A stretch of 64,000 bases of DNA from Pseudomonas sp. Gutcm_11s (lineage in GTDB: Bacteria > Pseudomonadota > Gammaproteobacteria > Pseudomonadales > Pseudomonadaceae), in NCBI RefSeq assembly GCF_028649395.1, contig NZ_JAQSUW010000016.1, positions 156,669 through 220,668 on the forward strand. The letters run 5' to 3'. The position numbers and the translations under genes were made by a program. Shown in pieces: positions 25,744 through 33,884 of the stretch (its first letter is position 1; each line of letters starts with the position of its first letter). The notes beneath the pieces were generated by a model that was given only the letters and a program-made list of their open reading frames with translations, was not told where the DNA came from and searched no databases.

Positions 25744-28194
25744 ATGCCCGAATCCTTCGCTGCCAGCCTGCGTCTGGCGCCCGATGCCCTGACCCGCCCC
25801 TGCGCCCCCGACCAGTTCAACTTCACCACCACCGATGACCTCGAGCCCTTCCGTGGTGTGCTCGGCCAGGAACGCGCCGTCGAGGCCCTGCAGTTCGGCG
25901 TGGCCATGCCGCGCCCGGGCTACAACGTGTATGTCATGGGCGAGCCGGGCACCGGTCGCTTCTCCTTCGTGCAGCGTTATCTCAAGGCCGAGGCCAAGCG
26001 CCAGGCCACGCCGGTGGACCGGGTCTATGTCAACCATTTCGAGGAATCGCGCGAGCCGCGCGCTCTGGAGTTGCCGCCCGGTACCGCGGCGGCCTTCATC
26101 GCCGATATCGGTCACCTGATCGACAACCTGCTGGCGACCTTCCCGGCGGTATTCGAGACGCCTACCTATCAGCAGAAGAAGAGCGCCATCGACCGCGTCT
26201 TCAACCAGCGTTACGACAAGGCGCTGGACCTGATCGAGAAGCTGGCGCTGGAGAAGGACGTGGCGCTGTACCGCGACAGCACCAATATCGCCTTCACCCC
26301 GATGAAGGATGGCAAGGCCCTGGACGAGGCGGACTTTGCCCAGCTGCCGGAAGCCGAGCGCGAACGCTTCCACGACGACATCTCCGCGCTGGAAGAACGC
26401 CTCAACGAAGAGCTGGCCAGCTTGCCGCAGTGGAAGCGCGAGACCAGCAACCAGCTGCGCCAACTCAACGAGGAGACCATCACCCTGGCCCTGCAGCCGC
26501 TGCTGTCGCCAATGTCGGCGCAGTATGCGGAGAACGCCGGCGTCTGCGCCTACCTGCAGGCGGTGCAGGTCAACCTGCTGCGCACCGTGGTCGACCAGTT
26601 GCTGGATGACAAACCGGACCTGCAGCGCCGCGAGATGCTCGAGGAGCAATACAGCCCCAGCCTGGTGGTCGGCCACCATGTCGACGGTGGTGCGCCGGTG
26701 GTGTTCGAGTCGCATCCGACCTACGACAACCTGTTCGGCCGCATCGAGTACAGCACCGACCAGGGCGCGCTCTACACCAGCTATCGCCAGCTGCGCCCCG
26801 GCGCGCTGCACCGCGCCAACGGCGGCTACCTGATCGTCGAGGCAGAGAAGCTGCTCAGCGAGCCCTTCGTCTGGGATGCGCTCAAACGTGCCCTGCATTC
26901 GCGCCAGCTGAAGATGGAATCGCCGCTGGGCGACCTCGGTCGCATCGCCACGGTGACCCTGACCCCGCAGATGATCCCGCTGCAGCTCAAGGTCATCATC
27001 ATCGGCTCGCGCCAGCTGTACTACACGCTGCAGGACCTGGATTCCGACTTCCAGGAAATGTTCCGCGTGCTGGTCGACTTCGACGAGGAGATCGCCGTCG
27101 GCGACGACAGCCTCGAACAGTTCGCTCAACTGCTCAAGACACGTACCTCGGAGGAGGGCCTGGCGTCGCTGACCGCAGCGGCAGTGGCGCGCCTGGCCAC
27201 TTACAGCGCGCGCCTGGCCGAGCACCAGGGGCGCCTGTCGGCGCGCATTGGTGACCTGTTCCAGCTGGTCAGCGAGGCCGACTTCGTGCGCCAGCTGGCC
27301 GGTGACGCGATCACCGATGTCGGCCACATCGAGCGCGCGCTCAAGGCCAAGTCGGACCGTACCGGGCGGGTCTCGGCGCGCATCATCGACGACATGCTGG
27401 CCGGCATCATCCTGATCGACAGCGCCGGCGAGGCCATCGGCAAGTGCAACGGCCTCACCGTGCTGCAGGTCGGTGACTCGGCCTTTGGCGTACCGGCGCG
27501 CATCTCTGCCACCGTCTATCCGGGCGGCAGCGGCATCGTCGACATCGAGCGCGAGGTCAGCCTGGGCCAGTCGATCCACTCCAAGGGGGTGATGATCCTC
27601 ACCGGCTTCCTCGGCAGCCGTTACGCCCAGGAGTTCCCGCTGGAGATCTCGGCGAGCATCGCCCTGGAGCAGTCCTACGGCTATGTCGATGGGGACAGCG
27701 CCTCGCTGGGCGAGGTCTGCACCCTGATCTCGGCGCTGTCGCGCACGCCGCTCAAGCAGTGCTTCGCCATCACCGGTTCTATCAACCAGTTCGGCGAGGT
27801 GCAGGCGGTCGGTGGGGTCAACGAGAAGATCGAGGGCTTCTTCCGCCTCTGCGAGGCCCGGGGCTTGACTGGTGAGCAGGGCGTGATCATCCCGCATTCC
27901 AACGTCAGCAACCTGATGCTCGACGAGCGCGTGTTGCAGGCGGTACGCAATGGCCAGTTCCATGTCTACGCCGTGCGCCATGTCGACGAGGCCCTCGGCT
28001 TGCTGCTGGGCGAGCCTGCCGGAGCGCCGGACGCCAAGGGCCAGTTCCCCAAGGGCAGCGTCAACGCGCGGGTGGTAGAGCGTCTGCGCAGCATCGCCGA
28101 AATGGGCCTGGAGGAGGACGAGAAGGACAAGGAGCCGAAGATCAAGGAAGTGAAGACGCGCGCCAAACCGGCACCGAAAGCGGCCAAGGAGTAA
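25744..28194 (+). CDS. Lon-family ATP-dependent protease (LonB-like AAA_32 type)
   Basis: 816 residues. The N-terminal AAA part has a nucleotide loop GEPGTGRFS (66-74), where the usual Walker Lys is Arg72. A long helical insertion follows (about 170-260). The C-terminal Lon protease domain carries the Ser-Lys dyad: S652 in GDSAS and K695 in GGVNEKIEG. Their spacing of 43 residues equals that of E. coli Lon (S679/K722). The C-terminus is a Lys-rich tail. It belongs to the cytoplasmic Lon-related proteases found beside canonical Lon in pseudomonads (PA4576-like). The substrate is unknown. The ATG at 25744 follows AAGGACTTCCG. Confidence 0.9.
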   Translation: MPESFAASLRLAPDALTRPCAPDQFNFTTTDDLEPFRGVLGQERAVEALQFGVAMPRPGYNVYVMGEPGTGRFSFVQRYLKAEAKRQATPVDRVYVNHFEESREPRALELPPGTAAAFIADIGHLIDNLLATFPAVFETPTYQQKKSAIDRVFNQRYDKALDLIEKLALEKDVALYRDSTNIAFTPMKDGKALDEADFAQLPEAERERFHDDISALEERLNEELASLPQWKRETSNQLRQLNEETITLALQPLLSPMSAQYAENAGVCAYLQAVQVNLLRTVVDQLLDDKPDLQRREMLEEQYSPSLVVGHHVDGGAPVVFESHPTYDNLFGRIEYSTDQGALYTSYRQLRPGALHRANGGYLIVEAEKLLSEPFVWDALKRALHSRQLKMESPLGDLGRIATVTLTPQMIPLQLKVIIIGSRQLYYTLQDLDSDFQEMFRVLVDFDEEIAVGDDSLEQFAQLLKTRTSEEGLASLTAAAVARLATYSARLAEHQGRLSARIGDLFQLVSEADFVRQLAGDAITDVGHIERALKAKSDRTGRVSARIIDDMLAGIILIDSAGEAIGKCNGLTVLQVGDSAFGVPARISATVYPGGSGIVDIEREVSLGQSIHSKGVMILTGFLGSRYAQEFPLEISASIALEQSYGYVDGDSASLGEVCTLISALSRTPLKQCFAITGSINQFGEVQAVGGVNEKIEGFFRLCEARGLTGEQGVIIPHSNVSNLMLDERVLQAVRNGQFHVYAVRHVDEALGLLLGEPAGAPDAKGQFPKGSVNARVVERLRSIAEMGLEEDEKDKEPKIKEVKTRAKPAPKAAKE

Positions 28195-28221
28195 CGGCGA
28201 CAACTGGTCAGTCGTTACCCA

Positions 28222-28265
28222 TTCCGGCGGCGCCCACGGCGGGCGCTGCCGCTACGGTTTTTCCC
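28222..28265 (+). terminator. Possible terminator after the Lon-like gene
   Basis: CGGCGGCGCCC-ACGGC-GGGCGCTGCCG stem; the T5 tract comes seven bases after the stem, which is a weak arrangement. Confidence 0.35.
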
Positions 28266-28282
28266 CCGCTCAATCCACAGAG

Positions 28283-28305
28283 TTATCCACAGTGCGCGGG
28301 GATAA
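28283..28305. promoter_or_regulatory. DnaA-box dyad, copy 1
   Basis: TTATCCACAGT-GCGC-GGGGATAA contains the perfect DnaA box TTATCCACA and an inverted TTATCC/GGATAA arm pair. A partial direct repeat (ATCCACAG) precedes it. It lies 66 bp before the start of the gene at 28372. A near-identical copy occurs at 28790. Confidence 0.6.
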
Positions 28306-28371
28306 CTTTTGCCTTTCCGAAGCGGCGCCACGAGGTGTAGTCTGAAGCCAGACCTTGCGAGGATCGCCGTC

Positions 28372-28713
28372 ATGCCGCGCAGCCTCTGTCTCACCCGTCA
28401 GTGCCTCGGCCTGATCACCCGTATCGAGTGCGAGATTCGCCCGCTGGCCGGCGAGCGAGGACTGTGGACGCTGCTGTGTGCCGCCGGCATGTCGGCGGCA
28501 CAACCTTCGGCAATCAAGGCGCAGGGCCCATTCCACGGGCCTTTCGTGGCAGAAGCTGTGCTCGACTCGATCGCCCAGTGCCTGGCCGTACAGGGCTATG
28601 AGCCCTGTACCGAGCCGATGATCTGGCGCCTGCACCTGCAGGCCGAGCTGCGCAAGCTCAACGGCGAACGCAGGCGGCGGCTCGGCGATTATCAGTTCCG
28701 CCCGGAAAGCTGA
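28372..28713 (+). CDS. Conserved hypothetical protein, PA4575-like
   Basis: 113 residues with no signal peptide or membrane helix; basic N-terminus (MPRSLCLTRQCLG) and C-terminus (LNGERRRRLGDYQF). The position between the Lon-like gene and the UPF0114 gene agrees with the PAO1 hypothetical PA4575. I recognise no functional domain. The ATG at 28372 is preferred over a longer start at 28309, since the longer form would run through the probable promoter. It is bracketed by the two DnaA-box dyads. Confidence 0.7.
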   Translation: MPRSLCLTRQCLGLITRIECEIRPLAGERGLWTLLCAAGMSAAQPSAIKAQGPFHGPFVAEAVLDSIAQCLAVQGYEPCTEPMIWRLHLQAELRKLNGERRRRLGDYQFRPES

Positions 28714-28789
28714 GCGGTTTTTGCCCAACCTGTAGCGCTCGCCCGCAAGCAGAGGTGTGCAGCCATCGTTCCCGCGCCTGCCCACAAGG

Positions 28790-28812
28790 TTATCCACAGT
28801 AAGCGGGGATAA
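28790..28812. promoter_or_regulatory. DnaA-box dyad, copy 2
   Basis: TTATCCACAGT-AAGC-GGGGATAA is identical to copy 1 at 21 of 23 positions and again contains a perfect TTATCCACA. It lies 22 bp upstream of the -35 of the UPF0114 gene promoter. Confidence 0.6.
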
Positions 28813-28834
28813 AAAATCCGCAACGCTTGTCGCC

Positions 28835-28862
28835 TTGCCCGTCATGCCTGGCTGGGTATACT
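28835..28862 (+). promoter_or_regulatory. Sigma-70 promoter of the UPF0114 gene
   Basis: TTGCCC-N16-TATACT. The predicted +1 near 28869 gives a leader of about 28 nt before the ATG at 28897. Confidence 0.6.
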
Positions 28863-28896
28863 CGCGGCCTGTTTTCCCTCTACTCGACGAGACAAC

Positions 28897-29388
28897 ATGG
28901 AACGCTTTATCGAGAACGCGATGTACGCCTCGCGCTGGCTGCTGGCCCCCATCTACTTCGGCCTGTCGCTGGGCCTGCTGGCTCTGGTGCTGAAGTTCTT
29001 TCAGGAAATCTTCCACATCCTGCCGAACGTCTTTGCCATGGCGGAGGCTGACCTGATTCTGGTGATTCTGTCGCTGATCGACATGGCGCTGGTCGGTGGC
29101 CTGCTGGTGATGGTGATGATCTCGGGTTACGAGAACTTCGTTTCCCAACTGGACATCGATGAAGGCAAGGAGAAGCTCAGCTGGCTGGGCAAGATGGACT
29201 CAGGCTCGCTGAAGATGAAGGTGGCTGCCTCCATCGTGGCGATCTCCTCGATCCATCTGCTGAAGATCTTCATGGATGCGCAGAACGTTAATCCCGACCA
29301 CCTGATGTGGTACGTGATCATCCATATGGCGTTCGTGGTCTCGGCCTTCGCCATGGGTTACCTGGACAAGCTGACCAAGCACGACTGA
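28897..29388 (+). CDS. UPF0114/YqhA family inner-membrane protein
   Basis: 163 residues with four membrane segments (about 13-35, 50-75, 108-128 and 137-155). The family blocks are present: MYASRWLLAPIYFGLSLGL, DMALVGGLLVMVMISGYENFVS and a conserved LDIDEGKEKLSWLGKMD loop. YqhA-type proteins are widespread and uncharacterised. Promoter and DnaA-box dyad lie immediately upstream, and a likely terminator follows. Confidence 0.88.
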   Translation: MERFIENAMYASRWLLAPIYFGLSLGLLALVLKFFQEIFHILPNVFAMAEADLILVILSLIDMALVGGLLVMVMISGYENFVSQLDIDEGKEKLSWLGKMDSGSLKMKVAASIVAISSIHLLKIFMDAQNVNPDHLMWYVIIHMAFVVSAFAMGYLDKLTKHD

Positions 29389-29404
29389 GATTCACGCCGT
29401 ATTC

Positions 29405-29445
29405 GCCGCCCGGCCGTTGCAAGACGCCCGGGCGGTTTCGTTTGT
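29405..29445 (+). terminator. Likely terminator of the UPF0114 gene
   Basis: CCGCCCGG ... CCGGGCGG arms around a 13-nt loop, followed by TTTCGTTTG. Confidence 0.6.
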
Positions 29446-29499
29446 GGATGGCTGTGCTAGTCTGGCCGGCCTTTTTCGACCCCCATCTGGAGCACGGCG

Positions 29500-30117
29500 A
29501 TGTCCGAACTCAATCTGTCTACTGACGAAACCCGTGTGAGCTACGGCATCGGCCGCCAATTGGGCGACCAGCTGCGCGACAACCCGCCGCCCGGTGCCAG
29601 CCTGGAGGCCATCGTGGCCGGCCTGCGTGATGCCTTCAATGGCGAGCCGAGCCAGGTGTCCGCCGAGGAGCTGAATGCCAGCTTCCGCGTGATCCGTGAA
29701 GTCATGCAGGCCGAAGCCGCTGCCAAGGCCGAGAAAGCCGCTGCGGCAGGTCGCGAATATCTGGTCGAGAACGCCAAGCGTGATGGCGTGACCGTGCTGG
29801 AGTCCGGCCTGCAGTACGAAGTGCTGGTGGCGGGCGAGGGCGCCAAGCCGTCCCGCGAGGACCACGTGCGTACTCACTACCACGGCACCCTGATCGACGG
29901 CACTGTGTTCGACAGCTCCTACGAGCGTGGCCAGCCGGCCGAATTCCCAGTGGGTGGTGTGATCGCCGGTTGGGTCGAGGCTCTGCAGCTGATGAACACT
30001 GGCAGCAAGTGGCGCCTGCACGTACCGAGCGAGCTGGCCTACGGTGGCCAGGCCGCCGGCAGCATTCCGCCGCACAGCGTGCTGGTGTTCGACGTCGAGC
30101 TGCTCGACATCCTGTAA
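29500..30117 (+). CDS. fklB: FKBP-type peptidyl-prolyl isomerase FklB
   Basis: 205 residues. The N-terminal dimerisation region (YGIGRQLGDQL ... EELNASFRVIREVM) is joined by a helical, Ala/Lys-rich linker (about 70-85) to a C-terminal FKBP domain with HYHGTLIDGTVFDSSYERGQP, GVIAGWVEALQLM and LAYGGQAAGSIPP, the active-site loops. There is no signal peptide, so the protein is cytoplasmic like E. coli FkpA-relative FklB. It catalyses prolyl cis-trans isomerisation and assists folding. The ATG follows CTGGAGCACGGCG. Confidence 0.92.
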   Translation: MSELNLSTDETRVSYGIGRQLGDQLRDNPPPGASLEAIVAGLRDAFNGEPSQVSAEELNASFRVIREVMQAEAAAKAEKAAAAGREYLVENAKRDGVTVLESGLQYEVLVAGEGAKPSREDHVRTHYHGTLIDGTVFDSSYERGQPAEFPVGGVIAGWVEALQLMNTGSKWRLHVPSELAYGGQAAGSIPPHSVLVFDVELLDIL

Positions 30118-30121
30118 AGGA

Positions 30122-30245
30122 GATGCCCAGGCGGTCGTCCTGATCGCGCCGGGCATCCGTGGGAGCGCCTGTGCTCCCGGTCTCTCCCGATGCCGTCCTG
30201 GCGTCGGGTTTGCCGACGAGGCGGCCGCCGTTGGCCGCTCCCGTC
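30122..30245. repeat. REP-like cluster of inverted repeats
   Basis: Successive hairpins fill this gap: GATGCCC/GGGCATC, GGGAGC-gcctgt-GCTCCC (30161-30178) and CCCGATGCC/GGCGTCGGG (30186-30208). A GTGGGAGCG end at 30159 is matched by an inverted CGCTCCC at 30237. Inverted GGGAGCG ends are typical of pseudomonad REP doublets. The copy is degenerate and no second copy was seen in the window. Confidence 0.4.
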
Positions 30246-30254
30246 GCGCGTCGC

Positions 30255-30497
30255 TCAGTGCAGCTCGCCCTGGGGCCTCAGCGCCCGCGCATAGCAGAAC
30301 AGGAACAGCCCGCGCACCAGCTCCTTGAGTACACCCGGCTCGCTGGAGCCGAAGTCGTGTAGATCTAGATCACCCTGCTCGCGCAGCTCACAGATGGCGT
30401 CCTCGTGCAGCACGGCGCAGACCTCGCCGGTCTCGCGATTGAGGATGCGCAGATAGGGGTGGGGGCGATCCAGCCAGGCGTCGATCAGATAGGTCAT
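30255..30497 (-). CDS. Small conserved hypothetical protein, PA4570-like
   Basis: 80 residues beginning MTYLIDAWLDRPHPYLRILN, with a compact beta-rich N-terminal half and an acidic middle (EDAICELREQGDLDLHDF). No signal peptide or metal-binding motif is obvious. Its location between fklB and ispB on the minus strand agrees with PAO1 PA4570. The SD (AAGGAGATGAGCC) is strong. A Fur-like box lies 30 bp upstream, which suggests expression under iron limitation. Function unknown. Confidence 0.75.
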   Translation of the reverse strand: MTYLIDAWLDRPHPYLRILNRETGEVCAVLHEDAICELREQGDLDLHDFGSSEPGVLKELVRGLFLFCYARALRPQGELH

Positions 30498-30526
30498 GGC
30501 TCATCTCCTTTGAATAACTATGAGAT

Positions 30527-30545
30527 GAGAATAATTCCTATTATC
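30527..30545 (-). promoter_or_regulatory. Putative Fur box
   Basis: On the minus strand the 19-mer beginning GATAATAGG and ending ATTCTC matches the Fur consensus (GATAATGATAATCATTATC) at 14 of 19 positions, with one arm perfect. It lies in an A+T-rich pocket directly upstream of the small gene at 30497. Confidence 0.55.
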
Positions 30546-30576
30546 AAAATAGCAAGTGCCAATCGTCTCTTGTCGG

Positions 30577-30610
30577 CAAAAACAAAAAGCCCGTCACGAG
30601 GACGGGCTTC
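30577..30610 (-). terminator. Intrinsic terminator of ispB
   Basis: On the minus strand AAGCCCGTC-CTCGT-GACGGGCTT followed by TTTGTTTTT. Confidence 0.88.
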
Positions 30611-30626
30611 TGGATTTCGCGGCGAC

Positions 30627-31595
30627 TCAGTGAGTGCGGGCGACGGCGAAGCGGCTCAGCTCGACCAGCGCGTCGCGGTAGACGTTGCTGGGTAGGGCAT
30701 CGAGGCAAGCAATCGCCTGCTCGGCATGCTCGCGTGCCAGGCGCGCGGTGTAGTCCAGGGAGCCAGAGGCCTGAACGGCGGCGCGGATGCTTTCCAGGTC
30801 TTCGATGCCACCCTTCTGGATGGCAGTGCGGACCAGGGCGGCCTGCTCGGCGCTGCCTTCGCGCATGGTGTAGATCAGTGGCAGGGTCGGCTTGCCTTCG
30901 GCCAGATCGTCGCCAACGTTCTTGCCCAGGGTGGTGGCGTCGCCCTGGTAGTCGAGCAGGTCGTCGACCAGCTGGAAGGCGATGCCGAGGTGGTCGCCGA
31001 AGCGCTGCAGGGCATCACGCTGGCCTTCGGAAGCGCCAGCAAGCGCCGCGGCGCTATGGGTTGAGGCTTCGAACAGCATGGCGGTCTTGCCGCGGATGAC
31101 CTCCATGTAGGTCTCCTCGGTGGTGCTCGCGTCGCGCACCTTGGACAGCTGCAGCACCTCGCCCTCGGCGATCACGCGGGTGGCGTGGGAGAGGATCTTC
31201 ATGACCGGCATGGAGCCGAGTTCGACCATCATCTCGAAGGAGCGCGAATAGAGGAAGTCGCCGACCAGCACGCTCGGGGCGTTGCCCCACTGCGCGTTGG
31301 CGGTGGCACGGCCGCGACGCATGCCGGACATGTCGACCACGTCGTCATGCAGCAGGGTGGCGGTGTGCAGGAATTCGATGGTGGCGGCCAGCAGGCGCAG
31401 GTCGTCGGCCTGATAGCCCAGGGCCTTGCCGCTGAGCAGCACCAGCAACGGGCGCAGACGCTTGCCGCCGGCAGAGATGATGTAGTCGCCGATCTTCTCT
31501 ACCAGAGGCACACGGGACTTCAGCTGTTGGCGGATAATGCCGTCGACGGCGACGAAATCGTCCGCGACCACGCTTTGGAAGGCCTGGGCTTGCAT
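30627..31595 (-). CDS. ispB: Octaprenyl (polyprenyl) diphosphate synthase
   Basis: 322 residues, a trans-type prenyltransferase with both aspartate-rich motifs: DDVVD (84-88) and DDLLD (211-215). GGKRLRP (43-49) binds the IPP diphosphate. It elongates farnesyl diphosphate to the long prenyl chain of ubiquinone. In pseudomonads the product sets the Q-8/Q-9 chain length, which cannot be read here with certainty. Divergent from rplU-rpmA, with a 298-bp shared upstream region that holds the rplU promoter and leader. Confidence 0.95.
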   Translation of the reverse strand: MQAQAFQSVVADDFVAVDGIIRQQLKSRVPLVEKIGDYIISAGGKRLRPLLVLLSGKALGYQADDLRLLAATIEFLHTATLLHDDVVDMSGMRRGRATANAQWGNAPSVLVGDFLYSRSFEMMVELGSMPVMKILSHATRVIAEGEVLQLSKVRDASTTEETYMEVIRGKTAMLFEASTHSAAALAGASEGQRDALQRFGDHLGIAFQLVDDLLDYQGDATTLGKNVGDDLAEGKPTLPLIYTMREGSAEQAALVRTAIQKGGIEDLESIRAAVQASGSLDYTARLAREHAEQAIACLDALPSNVYRDALVELSRFAVARTH

Positions 31596-31729
31596 GGGTG
31601 AGGGGAGCTCCTGAATCGGGCGGCGCTCCCGGGCGGGAGGCGGCGAAAGTCGGGTCGGGCGTGGCCGACCGGGCTGCGCGGCATGCTAGGGGGCGGGTTA
31701 GGGGCTGTCAAGGCGAGGCCTGGCGGGGC

Positions 31730-31758
31730 TTGCCTCGCGACGGCGGTTTCCGTACAAT
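31730..31758 (+). promoter_or_regulatory. Sigma-70 promoter of rplU-rpmA
   Basis: TTGCCT-N17-TACAAT followed by the G+C-rich CGCGGCCCC, typical of growth-rate and ppGpp-controlled ribosomal promoters. The predicted +1 near 31765 leaves a leader of roughly 128 nt before the ATG at 31894. Confidence 0.7.
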
Positions 31759-31893
31759 CGCGGCCCCAAACTTCTATGGGCAACTCCCTGCCTTACGCAA
31801 TTGCACGGGTGTCAGTCCGGCCCCATGCAGCCATGCCGGCCAATAACTCTTCCTATAAAGAGTCGGGTGAGCAGGTTTAACGGAGAAAAATCC

Positions 31894-32205
31894 ATGTACG
31901 CAGTAATTGTTACCGGTGGCAAGCAATACAAAGTCGCCGAAGGTGAATTCCTCAAGGTTGAGAAGCTGGAAGTCGCCACCGGCGAATCCGTGACTTTCGA
32001 CCGCGTTCTGCTGGTTGGCAACGGTGACGACGTGAAAATCGGCGCTCCGGTGGTTGATGGTGCCAAGGTTGTTGCTGAGGTGGTCTCCCAAGGCCGTCAC
32101 GACAAAGTGACTATCATCAAGTTCCGCCGTCGTAAGCACCACATGAAGCGTCAGGGTCACCGTCAGTGGTTCACCGAAATCAAGATCACCGGCATTCAGG
32201 CCTGA
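31894..32205 (+). CDS. rplU: 50S ribosomal protein bL21
   Basis: 103 residues, full length. The start MYAVIVTGGKQYKVAEG and the C-terminal KFRRRKHHMKRQGHRQ are conserved for L21. It binds 23S rRNA in the large subunit. The ATG at 31894 follows CGGAGAAAAATCC. The first gene of the classic rplU-rpmA-obgE cluster, with rpmA 23 bp on. Confidence 0.98.
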   Translation: MYAVIVTGGKQYKVAEGEFLKVEKLEVATGESVTFDRVLLVGNGDDVKIGAPVVDGAKVVAEVVSQGRHDKVTIIKFRRRKHHMKRQGHRQWFTEIKITGIQA

Positions 32206-32228
32206 TCCCTTTTTAGGAGCTATGACTC

Positions 32229-32486
32229 ATGGCACACAAAAAAGCTGGCGGTAGTACTCGTAACGGCCGCGACTCAGAAAGTAAACGCCTTGGCGTGAAG
32301 ATGTATGGCAGCCAGGTTATCAAAGCCGGCAACATCATCGTGCGTCAGCGCGGTACCCAATTCCACGCTGGCTACGGCGTTGGCATGGGTAAAGACCATA
32401 CCCTGTTCGCGAAAGTCGACGGCGTGGTTAAGTTTGAAGTGAAGGGCGCCTTCGGTCGCCGTTACGTGAGCGTCGTGACTGCCTAA
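32229..32486 (+). CDS. rpmA: 50S ribosomal protein bL27
   Basis: 85 residues. The N-terminus is MAHKKAGGSTRNGRDSESKRLG, with the flexible tail that reaches the peptidyl transferase centre. No Firmicutes-type cleaved prefix is present. A terminator follows before obgE. Confidence 0.98.
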   Translation: MAHKKAGGSTRNGRDSESKRLGVKMYGSQVIKAGNIIVRQRGTQFHAGYGVGMGKDHTLFAKVDGVVKFEVKGAFGRRYVSVVTA

Positions 32487-32501
32487 GTCCGAGCTTGCTG
32501 A

Positions 32502-32533
32502 AAAAGCCCTGTCTCGCGACGGGGCTTTTTTGT
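32502..32533 (+). terminator. Intrinsic terminator of rplU-rpmA
   Basis: AAAAAGCCC-TGTCTCGCGACG-GGGCTTTTTT hairpin with an inner GTC/GAC extension. Confidence 0.88.
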
Positions 32534-32592
32534 TTCTGTGTATCCTGTATTCCTGAGTTAACTAGCCCGCCGTCGTGGTGGGAGGCGACCCG

Positions 32593-33816
32593 ATGAAATT
32601 CGTCGACGAAGTTTCGATATTTGTAAAAGCCGGCGACGGCGGTAACGGCATGATGAGCTTCCGTCGTGAGAAGTTCATCGAGAAGGGTGGCCCCAACGGC
32701 GGCGACGGCGGTGACGGCGGCTCGGTGTTCCTCGAGGCCGACGAGAACCTCAATACCCTGGTGGACTACCGTTACACCCGTCGCTTCAATGCGCAGAATG
32801 GTGAGAAGGGCGGCAGTACCGAGTGTACCGGTGCCAAGGGCGAGGACCTGATCCTGCCGGTGCCGGTCGGTACCACGGTGATCGATGCGGCGACCCAGGA
32901 GGTCATCGGTGACCTGACCAAGGCTGGTCAGCGGCTGATGGTGGCTCAAGGTGGCTGGCACGGCCTGGGCAACACGCGCTTCAAGTCCAGTACCAACCGC
33001 GCGCCGCGCCAGACTACGCCGGGCAAGCCGGGCGAGCAGCGCGATCTCAAGCTGGAGCTCAAGGTGTTGGCGGATGTCGGTCTGCTCGGTCTGCCGAATG
33101 CCGGCAAGAGCACCTTCATTCGCTCGGTGTCTGCGGCCAAGCCGAAGGTTGCCGACTATCCCTTCACTACCCTGGTGCCGAACCTGGGTGTGGTCAGTGT
33201 CGGGCGCTACAAGAGTTTCGTGATCGCCGACATACCGGGTCTGATCGAGGGTGCTTCCGAAGGTGCCGGTCTGGGTATCCGCTTCCTCAAGCACCTGGCG
33301 CGTACCCGTCTGCTCCTGCATCTGGTGGACATGGCGCCGCTGGATGAGAGTGATCCGGCCGATGCGGCCGAGGTCATCATTGGCGAGCTGGAGAAATTCA
33401 GCCCGGCGCTGGCCGAGCGCGAGCGTTGGCTGGTACTGAACAAGGCGGACCAACTGCTCGACGACGAGCGCGAGGAGCGCATGCGTGCGGTAGTCGAGCG
33501 CCTGGGTTGGCAGGGGCCGGTCTTCGTCATTTCCGCCCTGGAGCGTGAAGGTACCGAGGCGCTGAGCCAGGCCATCATGCGCTACATGGACGAGCGGGCT
33601 GTGCGCATCGAGGAAGAGGCAGACTTCGCTGCCGAGCTGGCCGATCTGGATCGTCGCATCGAGGACGAGGCGCGTGCTCGTCTGCAGGCGCTGGATGACA
33701 AGCGAGCTCTGCGTAAGGCGGGTCTGAAGAGCGTCGACGATGTGGGCGAAGATGATGACTGGGACGACTTCGAGGATGACGAAGACGGTCCCGAGATCAT
33801 TTACGTTCGGGACTGA
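32593..33816 (+). CDS. obgE: Obg GTPase (ObgE/CgtA)
   Basis: 407 residues. The N-terminal glycine-rich Obg fold starts MKFVDEVSIFVKAGDGGNG. The G domain has G1 GLPNAGKST (166-174), the DIPGLIEGA switch II and NKAD as G4. The C-terminus is a long acidic tail (DVGEDDDWDDFEDDEDG). It acts in 50S assembly and ppGpp-linked growth control. The ATG at 32593 follows GGGAGGCGACCCG; an in-frame earlier start at 32575 would remove the SD from position. Confidence 0.97.
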   Translation: MKFVDEVSIFVKAGDGGNGMMSFRREKFIEKGGPNGGDGGDGGSVFLEADENLNTLVDYRYTRRFNAQNGEKGGSTECTGAKGEDLILPVPVGTTVIDAATQEVIGDLTKAGQRLMVAQGGWHGLGNTRFKSSTNRAPRQTTPGKPGEQRDLKLELKVLADVGLLGLPNAGKSTFIRSVSAAKPKVADYPFTTLVPNLGVVSVGRYKSFVIADIPGLIEGASEGAGLGIRFLKHLARTRLLLHLVDMAPLDESDPADAAEVIIGELEKFSPALAERERWLVLNKADQLLDDEREERMRAVVERLGWQGPVFVISALEREGTEALSQAIMRYMDERAVRIEEEADFAAELADLDRRIEDEARARLQALDDKRALRKAGLKSVDDVGEDDDWDDFEDDEDGPEIIYVRD

Positions 33817-33884
33817 GACTGGGTATCTTGCAGCGCCGCTTTCACAGCGGCGTTTTGCTGATTGGCTTGAATGCAGAGGGCATC

